Assembly: GCA_030077755.1 (NCBI GenBank)
Contig: JAQJZZ010000014.1
Location: forward strand, 3,038,001 to 3,102,000
Direction: 5' to 3'
DNA: 64,000 nucleotides
Source: Filosporella fistucella
Lineage: Eukaryota > Ascomycota > Leotiomycetes > Helotiales
Positions 55,609 to 64,000 of this stretch are shown here, piece by piece (the first letter of the stretch is position 1; every line of letters starts with the position of its first letter). Below the pieces are notes generated by a model, which was not told the origin of the DNA, did no database searches, and saw nothing but the letters and a program-made list of their open reading frames with translations. A program made the position numbers and the translations under genes.

Positions 55609-57298
55609 AGTAATGGTGGTTTGTTATTCAGAACAGTGATTTCAATAAGAATAGTGCAAGCTCAATGGGAATATGAGAGTGAAAAGGGAAGCAGAGGCAG
55701 TCTTCATTCCTGTTGGAGGATGATAGCACACGGTGTCCTCTCAAATAGCGAGTGTTTGATAGTGGACATACTCTATTGCTCCCCAATTTTGTCCCGGTGT
55801 TCTTACTCGCAGGTTTGTCTACCAACATACAACTGCTAAAAGCTCAAGATCGAAAACCACTTTCAAGGTAGTGGCTTACACCATGGCCCCATCACCTCGG
55901 CGATATTCTTGATTAGGAAAATATTTCTAACTGAAAATTCTTATAATAGCAAACTGTACACCAAGTATAGGGAAAGTTCATGTTGGGATTTCCAAGTCTA
56001 GAAACATGAAACTGGCCGCCAACATGCAACCCTCCGTTCGAGGCACTCTCGTTGATTAGAGCCTCATTGCCGAAATTGAGAAATGGGCTGATCCTGCATC
56101 TCGATTCTCGAAGTACGACTTACAATCGAACGATGAAAGTGACATATTTAGATGACGGGCTCCCTGTTCTGAGCTGCATGGTAGATTTGTTCTCTCGGCT
56201 GGGCAGATTATGACGATCAAGAAGCTTGTCATCGCTATAAAGTGCACTACCTTATTTGCAGATCTGCACCCAGGAAAATTTCCTCACAGTTGTTCTGTAC
56301 GTCCAATAATAATAATGAAATAAAAATCAAGGATCTTGCTCGCCTCTCGAAAGGGTTGCGACAATCCGCCCACGCTTGAAAGGTACATCGAGTTGGAATT
56401 TACCAAAAGCAAGAAACCTACCATGTGGACAAAATAAATTTCAACACTCAACAGCCATCAACAACGCAAAAACCATTATCTGCCCACAGTTGTTTTATTT
56501 ATTTGCGAGAACCAAAAAAAAAGCAATAGTAAATGAGCAATAAGAAAGCCTGCTAACGGTCTAACACATAGTCACTTCTTTTGTTCTTTCACCGCCCATT
56601 GGTAATATTTCGTAAATGGGAATAAAGAACATATATAGCAAGACAGAAGTGAGGATAGACATGTTGCCTACCCTAGATTTGATGTAGGTGTTCGATTTTC
56701 TTCACATGTACCTAGCGAGTCTGATAGTGGGAAAAACAGCCAGCAAATAATTTGGTCTATATCAACGGACCCCCACCCCTTAGTCAACTTGCAGGCAAAT
56801 GTACCCCTTTCCATTGGATCATCGATCAGAAGGTCTAGACCGCTCTGATCACCCCTGACAGTTGTCACCGGTGTCGGTCATTGTGATGCCATGTGCCGCA
56901 AGTCCTGTCTGACGGCGACGGCCGTCTAGGAGACAATGACTTAACAGGACAACTCATCTGTGGTAATCAATTGAGCCTAAGCTGCTGCCATTATTCATAA
57001 TTTGAGCTTGAAGCTATTCACAGCTCCTAAGCCGCAGTAAAAATAGACTTTGACGCGCAATTCTTTCAGTTTTTAGAAAAGGTCAGTCGATTCAATAAAT
57101 GGGTCTCGGTGATGAACCGTCAAGTCTTGACCGCTAGTAGCCGCTAACGATAAGCCGCAAAATCGAAGACATCTACTCTACTTATGAACTCTAACTTCGT
57201 AATTCTGAAGCAACCTTCGCCTACAGACTCCTTTGATATGCTGCGACATTGACAACGAGCGACTTGCAACCTGCAAGTCAATAACTCTCTGCGCCGCC
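55609..57298. other. Intergenic, 1.7 kb
   Basis: No gene supported. An A-run lies near 56515. The final 100 bases lead into a strong start context (GCCGCCATGG). Confidence 0.5.
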
Positions 57299-59110
57299 AT
57301 GGACGAAGCAAGCAAGCTGGTGTCAGAACTCCAATTGAAGCTTGCTGAGCTTGACAACAAGGTACTAAAATACCGACAAGAGATGGCGACCGAGTTCGAC
57401 AAATATGCGGAGAGTCTACTGCGCGACGTCCCGAAGGATATATCCGAGACAGTCTCAAAAAAGATCGCAGAGGATATAAAGGGATATAATTCGCTTTACC
57501 CAACTGCCTCTGTCCCTTCCATTGAGTCATGCGCAGGCACCAGCACCGTAGTAAATGGTGACCGATCGCCCCAACTTCGAGCATCCCCAATTTCGACACC
57601 TAGTCTCCGACCTGTGGAGGATAAGGAGACCCTTCAGCGGAGTCCGCATGAGCGCGACAAAGAATTCCAAGGAGTATTCACGCCTACCTACCTTCCGCTC
57701 CTCGATAGTACCAGTCGAAACGAGCGTAGATCGAGTACCGAACATACCACATCTCCGCCTCCATCGGACTACACATATAGGGAGAAGGACATGAATTATG
57801 CAAACTCGACGAATGTTGATGCTAGTACCGACACTAGATCACTGATGAATTCACCAGAATCAACACGGCCTCCAACACCGAGACGAAGAAACACCGATGA
57901 ACTATCTATAGGCTCAGACAGGAGTGACGGACCAGTTAGACGCAGTGCTCTTAGGAGAACATCAAGCTTGTCAAGGCACAGTCCTCGTAGAGTGCGATTC
58001 GAAGTTGCAGGTGAGGAGGTTTTGCCGACTTCATCACCAGTACCTGTAAAGTCTCCAATCGCCGAAGACACTGAAGAAACTGCACGGTCTTTGCTAGATT
58101 CAGATGATGAGCTAGGCAGTGAGCAAATAGAGGACGTTGGCGAGGAGCCACCACCTAAGAGAATATCGTCCTCACAAGCGCTGAAATTATTATCAAGATC
58201 TCCCTTGGAAGAGGATGGCACACAGTGGACAACAGTTACTGCTCCTCCAGATGGCTCGGCATCTGTCGCTACAACTAATGGCTTTTCTCTTGGCTCCGAC
58301 GACGAAGAGGATATCGAACCTGGCGAAGGTATATCACAATTGAGCTTGGGCGGAGCCTTGAATACTTCGGCCGAGTCCACAAATATCACCAGTCAAACAT
58401 TAACTTTGCAAGAGGAAATAGATGAGGAGGCTGGTACGTATTCAGACGATGAAATGCTGGATATGCCCCCATTGAGGCGCCAACCTTCATCGCCGGCAAG
58501 CATGCTGTCGCCAGTTATTTCTCCTAATATCGAGAACAACAAATCACCAACATCTGCCACGAGGCCTAGCAGATTTCTACAGAATCTAACGGATACGGGT
58601 ACATCTGGAATGCGGGACGAAGATTTGAACTTCAATGATGAAGATGAGGACGAAATGTTTCATTTTGATGAGAATGCGAAACCTAAACAGACCAAGCCAC
58701 TGTTACCAGAGCAAGACGAGGAGTACGATCAGTTCGATACAGATGCACAAACCTCACCTTTGAAGGAGGCAACTTTGAGCAAATTCTCAAGCTCTCCGGC
58801 ACGTGCGATTGTTCGTCCCATTCCTCCATCTACTGCTCCTCTTCCCTCGACGGGTGTAGTGGGCTCTTACAAAGGTCGGCCTTTCACAATGCCCATTGTG
58901 AGTCCCGATGTGCATGCACAAGCAGCTTCTATGGGAGACATGCAATCTTTCGTGGGCAGTATGAAAGACCAAGATGGTCTCGAGGGAAGTTTTGTGCAGA
59001 GCTTTCGTGCATCGGGTGGTGTTGCTTCATTCTCTGGGACGCCTAGAAGTTTGAGCGAGAGAATGATGCTCGATGATATGATGGAAGAGCAAGTCAGAAG
59101 AAGGAAGTAA
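57299..59110 (+). CDS. Conserved acidic disordered protein with RVRF (PP1-docking type) motif
   Basis: A single exon codes for 603 residues. The ATG at 57299 was chosen over frame-open sequence upstream because of its GCCGCCATGG context. Residues 3-45 form a coiled coil (ASKLVSELQLKLAELDNKVL and on). A long Ser/Pro/acidic region follows, with many SP and TP sites that could be proline-directed kinase targets. Residues 231-234 read RVRF, flanked by basic then acidic residues, which fits the RVxF docking site of protein phosphatase 1 regulators. The C-terminal 100 residues (GSYKGRPFTMPIVSPDVHA, FVGSMKDQDGLEGSFVQSF, RSLSERMMLDDMMEEQVRRRK) are ordered and probably the conserved core. No enzyme domain. 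PP1 binding is an inference. Confidence 0.7.
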   Translation: MDEASKLVSELQLKLAELDNKVLKYRQEMATEFDKYAESLLRDVPKDISETVSKKIAEDIKGYNSLYPTASVPSIESCAGTSTVVNGDRSPQLRASPISTPSLRPVEDKETLQRSPHERDKEFQGVFTPTYLPLLDSTSRNERRSSTEHTTSPPPSDYTYREKDMNYANSTNVDASTDTRSLMNSPESTRPPTPRRRNTDELSIGSDRSDGPVRRSALRRTSSLSRHSPRRVRFEVAGEEVLPTSSPVPVKSPIAEDTEETARSLLDSDDELGSEQIEDVGEEPPPKRISSSQALKLLSRSPLEEDGTQWTTVTAPPDGSASVATTNGFSLGSDDEEDIEPGEGISQLSLGGALNTSAESTNITSQTLTLQEEIDEEAGTYSDDEMLDMPPLRRQPSSPASMLSPVISPNIENNKSPTSATRPSRFLQNLTDTGTSGMRDEDLNFNDEDEDEMFHFDENAKPKQTKPLLPEQDEEYDQFDTDAQTSPLKEATLSKFSSSPARAIVRPIPPSTAPLPSTGVVGSYKGRPFTMPIVSPDVHAQAASMGDMQSFVGSMKDQDGLEGSFVQSFRASGGVASFSGTPRSLSERMMLDDMMEEQVRRRK

Positions 59111-59797
59111 AATCCTTTTGGCTGCCTCATTTTGATGCTCTTGCGATGGGTGGCATGTTTGTATTTAAATAAACTGCATGGTAGCGGCGTTGGAGATTCG
59201 GCATTAGGTTGGGGTTTTGAAACCTAGAGAGGTCTACATAATGACGTTGGGGGCTGGCATAGGGGTCTTGAGGCTGGCTAGCCACTACTGTATTTGTGAC
59301 TATCGCATATGAACGAGGCAAGACGGAATTCATACTTTGGGGTACAGACTTTAACTTTGATTTGCCAGCGTTATGAACAAGGTGATCATTTCTGTGACGT
59401 GAGTGATTGAGTGACGAAATGGACTTGTGTGGGTAAGGCAGTTTAGCATCATTGGTGTTTACTAAAATACCTGAGATATTTTCCTAACGCTTATTTAAGT
59501 GACAGCCAAGGAAAATTTCAAAAATTTTGACCCGCTCGTCATTCCAGGACGTGATCATTTTCTCACGAAAACGTTCACCAATCGTATTTGCCCGTCCTCA
59601 CTACCGATTTGTCAGTGTTTGCTACCATAAGATTGTCCGACTATATTGAGATTTGAGGAAGGAAATAGAAAGCAAATCCTCACGGCACAGGTAAATACCG
59701 TGAGGTGAGCATTTACACTTATCACACAATGCATCACAAATTTAACTAGTGCTGATGGGACAGAAAACAATGGGTGTAGCATACCGTGCTCTGAAGA
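59111..59797. other. Intergenic
   Basis: 3' flanks; no gene seen. A run of A/T near 59510-59530. Confidence 0.45.
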
Positions 59798-60079
59798 TTA
59801 AAATTCGGTACAGATACCACCATAATGCCCGCCAAGGTAGCGACACCAGCCGTCGCTACAATCATCATCATTTTTACAGGCTACACAATTAAACATTGAA
59901 GCTTTATCACTTTCTTATGAAGGAAGCTTTATATTCACCTCCTATAGAGTGAACTCCCTCGACCCCCGAGAGATAGATATTGATGCTTGATGGCGGGAGG
60001 TAGGTGATGAGAGGACACTAGAGATGCTAGCCACAAGAATGGCAGCGATGCTAAGGGATTGGGTGATTTGGAAATGCAT
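59798..60079 (-). pseudogene. Small secreted Cys-rich protein in a broken frame
   Basis: On the minus strand an ATG at 60079 opens a signal peptide (QSLSIAAILVASISSVLSS). A 58-base intron (59938-59881) with a GTGAAT donor and TGTGTAG acceptor leads to an exon encoding four Cys with spacing C-x5-C-x4-C-x10-C and a YLGGHYGGIC segment, then stop. The Cys exon needs a phase-1 donor, and the frame upstream that supplies it reads through PPSSINIYLSG without a Met. The signal-peptide frame differs from it by one base step. Either a base was lost or gained, or an extra splice event is missed. Small secreted Cys-rich peptides are common in fungi as effectors or antimicrobial peptides. Role unknown. 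Confidence 0.4.
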
Positions 60080-61548
60080 ACTGAAAATTGTTCGGTCTAA
60101 AGAGGACTGAGGAGACTGAGGACTGGTTGCTGATTTGAGAATTGAGGACGTTCATTGGTATATATAGAAATGAGTGAGGGAAAGGCTTCCCCGCATTCAA
60201 TATCTTCGTCCTGTGTCCCTTCTGCTCGGAGACCTTGTGAATCCGATGTATACCGTGCTGCATTTTGAGAGATCAATATTTTACCTTCTATAATTCACTA
60301 CTCAAAGATGGAGATTCTGTGGTACAACAGGTAGTGAGCGTAAGGTTGACATCCTATGTGATAACTTTTGTGGTCCCTCAGGAAGCTCCTTGAGACAAAG
60401 ATCTTCGAGCAAAGACACCGATCAAAGGACTAAACAAATTCTTCGATTCTCAAGTATCTCTGTGCACATAGGACCCATACTCTTTCAGTATTTCCTTGAT
60501 GATCTTTTGCCTGGTGTCGCTTCAAGATCACTAGATTTGCAATTCGGCTAGGGTTAACGAAGCAAAGCTCCAATATCCCCACTTGCGAAGTCCAGGATGC
60601 TGGAACTCATCTCATGAATGACTTGTATATTGATGAATAGATGCAAGAATTTTAGAGATTTTAGAGATATATAGTAATCTGCATCAAGGGAGACACTGTA
60701 ATTTCCGTAAGAGACCACAGGAATTTGTACAGGGTGATGCGTATGTGGGGATCAACTCGAGGGACGAAGTATAGAAACCAATTGTCAAAACAACCTGGTT
60801 GATTTTAATGTCCTAAGTTCAAGACCAGTTCGTGTGAGTTGTTTAAAGGGGGACTACAGAACAAATAAGGAAGCAGGTAGCAATGTGTTGTAGATGAAAA
60901 GGATATCATGGTGACCGCTTGCCCTCACCCACATTGCGAGGCGGAATCTGCATTCAGATCTTCGAAGACTCAGACATGAAGTAAATTAAGATCGCAAGGG
61001 TATAATAAAAAAGGAATCAAACCACTAACTTGAATATCTATGAAATTTTATCTTAATGATATAATTCAGGTTTTTATTATATATTCAAAAGCACAAGGAG
61101 ACAAGCTTTTCAGCGGCGACATTGATGAAGAATTGCATATACACAGAAGAGGGGCTCACGTTAATCCAGAGACACAAAACAACAACTTCATTACAAGTGT
61201 CATTGAACTCAGCTTGTATTATTATACTAAGTTCATATCCGCCCTCCTCAAATGACAGCTACCACATTTGAATATGAGAACCATCCAAGCCAGAAGATAA
61301 ACTTTTGTTGCCAAACAAGATTGCCCACCAAGCCTTTCACCGCTATCAATCGGAGCTCCGGAGAATAAGCTCCTAAGCCCCGCTTGGTGCCCACTATAGC
61401 CGGCAGAATAAAAAAAACCCGCCAAAAAAAAAATTTAACGTTTGATCAAGTCCAGCACGCTCAAATCAACCTACTAATAGCTTCTCTAAAAAATAGATGT
61501 GGTGTAGAGAAAACAAAAGCCAAAAAAATATGCTTCGTACATCCTGAT
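60080..61548. other. Intergenic, AT-rich
   Basis: No gene supported. The last 500 bases are strongly AT-rich, with A-runs near 61409 and 61424. Confidence 0.45.
61522..61528 (-). terminator. RNA polymerase III terminator
   Basis: A run of seven T on the minus strand, 20 bases after the tRNA 3' end. Confidence 0.7.
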
Positions 61549-61619
61549 GACCTACGCAGGGATCGAACCTGCAATCTCTTGATTCGTAGTCAAGCGCCTT
61601 GCCATTGGGCCAGCAGGCC
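61549..61619 (-). tRNA. tRNA-Arg (anticodon ACG)
   Basis: A 71-nt cloverleaf without intron. Acceptor arm GGCCTGC pairs with GTAGGTC (two G-U pairs). The D arm is GCC/GGC, the anticodon arm is CTTGA-CTACGAA-TCAAG with anticodon ACG, and the T arm is GCAGG-TTCGATC-CCTGC. The B box GGTTCGATCCC is intact. The wobble A is read as inosine in eukaryotes, so it decodes CGU, CGC and CGA. Confidence 0.95.
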
Positions 61620-62657
61620 AGTATCTGATGATTGAATATATGTGCTGAGCTTATTGTACAATATAATATCTAATTTTGAGATAAAGGTGGTGTGGCTATG
61701 GTTTAGTGTGGTGGTTGGGTGGACTTTTCAACGGCTAATAGCTTACCCACTTAGCGGGCTAGAAAGCGAATACTTGATTATATCACACCAATTTTGGAAT
61801 TGAATAGTAGAAAATTAACATAGAACAATGAAATGAATACAGCATTTAGGCCTACAAAATTTTGGCAATTACCTGGTATAAATGTATATAAAAGACTTTC
61901 AAGTCCTGCTATTGTTCACATTCCTGGTAGACGTTCGTGGGCTCGGGTAGGGGTAGCGAGCTCTATCTCAGGTGCTCAGCCAGCCAGCCAGCCCAGTCCT
62001 AGTCCTATGGTGCAGCTATTATAGTTCTACGCGGGGAAGGGGAAAGGAGGAAAATTTATAAAGTGCCAAATCAATAATAAATGTTGGAAGTTGAAATAAG
62101 TACTATACATTCTATCATATTATCGTATATAGCTTGATTATTCTATAATTGCAAGAGTACAATTAAATACAAAGCAGAAAATTAAAAGTCCCGGGAACAT
62201 ATGGCAAAGCCAGTATAGAAGTTCTTATCACTATTTCACGTCCTTTGGATTTATGAGCTTTGTATCCTGTATGCCCTGAACAATCAGAGCTAAAAGAAAT
62301 ATTTGCATCTCTCAAGGAGATTATAGGGCATTTCAGTGTGTGTACTTTATATACGTAGTATATGACCATTGAGCTGAGATCATATCAACTCCGTAATGAT
62401 TTACACATACACGCTGATACATTGTAGGTCGTCCTGGGAGGGATGATTAACACCACTGGTAAAATTGAATTGGGAATTTCAAAGGACGGACAAAACATCA
62501 AAACCGCCCTTTATATGTGATGCAAATTGATGTTGGGTATTCTGTAATTTAAAAAGTATACTGAACCATATCTATTCCGCGGCCTGTCCACCCTGAAATC
62601 TGGACGTCTCTTCCAACTACACTTAGGAGTTCCACCCAACATCGGACAGTGTACTAT
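61620..62657. other. Intergenic, AT-rich
   Basis: Contains a short AGCC tandem run near 61979-61991. No gene supported. Confidence 0.45.
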
Positions 62658-64000
62658 TTAAAAACGATGCTCCATAAACAACGAAAGCGATTGTGGTTCT
62701 CTAGAGTATCCAGTAAAGAAAAGCCTCGTAAATACAAAGCCAAGAGAGCACACGCAAAGGCATACTATTACTAGTAACGATATAGAAACCGCTTTTCGAA
62801 GATCGGGAGTCCACCCTTTCTTAATACCCTGATTAGTGAATGGTGTTAGACTGTTCAGCCATCCTGATATAGACTTCTCTACCGCTGGTGAAAAATATTG
62901 ATTTGGTGATTGACGATACTGAGGCAAATTGTGCTCGAATCGATACCGCCTCCAGATGTCAGACAACATTTGCACAACGATCCAAATCAGCACTCCGCTT
63001 GCTACGTATTCGGGTAAACCCCGCCACCTGCTCTGGAAAGTTTGGTCTCTGGCTTCCCCTTCTGGCCGTAAATTGTGCTGCTTGTCAGGTGCAATTCCAA
63101 AGGTCGTCAATTTGGAAGCCCGTATCTCTGCTTGTAGTAATGATAGATGAGAGCCCACCGTAGCTACCAGCTCACTCAATGGACCCTCGTAGAGCTCCTC
63201 ATTGTTACTGTCGAGGTACCATTCTCTCACCAGAGCTCGCCAGTCGATGTTCTCGATTGCATTTTCGACCCGGTGCATACCAGGCGATGAGAAATCACGG
63301 ATGATTATTTCTTTCGTAGACCACAGTTTCGATTTTGTAGTAATGGCGACGTTCACACTAAGATCGCTCACACTGCCCAGGTAATTGAGAAGTCCCATGC
63401 TCATAAAAGAGCTATAGGTGTTGAGGGATAATGGAGAGCTCAAGCAAACACCCTGGGTACTCTCAAACAATGTCGCAAAGTCCATATCCAGTCTTTCGAT
63501 AAATGTTCCCTCAGTCTGTCCATCCTTGGGAGATTTAGCCACATTTCTGTCATCGGCTGGGAGTGGAAAATGCAAATCATTGGGACCAAATTCGTAGTTC
63601 TGTTTTCGAAGGTTTTTGATGCTTCTATGTTGTATACTAAACGTTGAAGGTGCTATCATTGTATGGAGTGCCTGGGAAAGGTGAGTTGATAGCATAGTAA
63701 TACGATTGTTATCATCACTTACAAATAAAGAATGCAAAGCAAGAGAAGCATAAAGAATTCGATGAAACCAAAAGTTGGCTTTCGATTTCTCTGGTGTATG
63801 TTGCACTGTTTCTTTCAAAAGAGTTGCTGTATCTTGATTTGCTTTCTCGTCTGTTGTTGCTTTATACGTAAAAGGAGCATGAACGAGCATATTTTGTGAA
63901 TGAACATATCCAATGAAGGCACAAGCTGGGTCATCGGGAATCAAATTCCATATGGAAACTGGAATTGACAAAATGAGGAGGGTTGAATTGCTTCGATACA
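62658..64000 (-). CDS. Membrane protein, 5' end outside the window
   Basis: An uninterrupted minus-strand frame reaches the window edge, so the N-terminus is missing. The visible ~447 residues begin with a hydrophobic stretch (STLLILSIPVSIWNLIP) that may be part of a signal peptide. A long lumenal or extracellular region follows, with Asn and Ser-rich loops. Two C-terminal hydrophobic spans are seen: VASGVLIWIVVQMLSDIW and AVSISLLVIVCLCVCSLGFVFTRLFF, followed by a short basic tail. No ATG lies in good context inside the visible part; the frame's first apparent start is a TTG. The family is not recognised; the layout resembles uncharacterised fungal plasma-membrane proteins. Confidence 0.65.
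   Translation of the reverse strand, partial: YRSNSTLLILSIPVSIWNLIPDDPACAFIGYVHSQNMLVHAPFTYKATTDEKANQDTATLLKETVQHTPEKSKANFWFHRILYASLALHSLFVSDDNNRITMLSTHLSQALHTMIAPSTFSIQHRSIKNLRKQNYEFGPNDLHFPLPADDRNVAKSPKDGQTEGTFIERLDMDFATLFESTQGVCLSSPLSLNTYSSFMSMGLLNYLGSVSDLSVNVAITTKSKLWSTKEIIIRDFSSPGMHRVENAIENIDWRALVREWYLDSNNEELYEGPLSELVATVGSHLSLLQAEIRASKLTTFGIAPDKQHNLRPEGEARDQTFQSRWRGLPEYVASGVLIWIVVQMLSDIWRRYRFEHNLPQYRQSPNQYFSPAVEKSISGWLNSLTPFTNQGIKKGWTPDLRKAVSISLLVIVCLCVCSLGFVFTRLFFTGYSREPQSLSLFMEHRF

Overview
The window looks like filamentous ascomycete DNA, most likely a leotiomycete (Helotiales; a Sclerotiniaceae-like relative is my guess from memory of the Atg17 and Ilv3 proteins, and was not tested). 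Genes are split by short introns of about 45-120 bases with GTRNGT-type donors, CTAAC/CTGAC-like branch points and YAG acceptors. The stable markers are Atg17, a mitochondrial dihydroxy-acid dehydratase (Ilv3) and a fungal C2H2 zinc-finger regulator. I place about 27 protein genes or gene remnants and one tRNA-Arg. Exon joins were chosen by reading phase and splice signals by eye; none has transcript support.

Layout. 0.3-10.2 kb: an S/T-linker secreted protein, a small protein with an MGxCxS lipidation-type N-terminus, a four-helix membrane protein, an F-box protein, an HExxH metallopeptidase and a Pro/Thr-rich secreted protein. 10.2-13.1 kb: a long pyrimidine-rich gap between convergent genes. 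13.1-14.2 kb: the zinc-finger gene. 14.2-25.3 kb: a sparse zone with diverged repeats, a proline-rich protein, a polytopic membrane protein and a protein with a Cys cluster plus two ~66-residue repeats. 25.3-29.5 kb: small orphan genes, and a RING-H2 gene whose frame runs into the tail of a flavin monooxygenase.

30.9-39.6 kb is the most interesting stretch: a secreted Cys-containing protein, a 13-exon laccase with a stop in its last copper-binding motif, a UstYa-type (DUF3328) oxidase gene carrying a stop and a frameshift, and a tiny secreted precursor with three YGxY hexarepeats followed by a KR site. Together they may be a decayed cluster for a ribosomally made, oxidatively modified peptide.

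39.8-50.9 kb holds conserved housekeeping genes (atg17, ilv3, a lipocalin-like protein with a His-rich head), a secreted protein, a second F-box gene and a second metallopeptidase of the same type as at 6.2-7.9 kb. 51.7-64 kb holds a large S/T-rich surface protein convergent with a smaller one, a conserved acidic protein with a PP1-docking-type RVRF motif, a small Cys-rich secreted module in a broken frame, tRNA-Arg(ACG), and a membrane protein that runs off the right edge.
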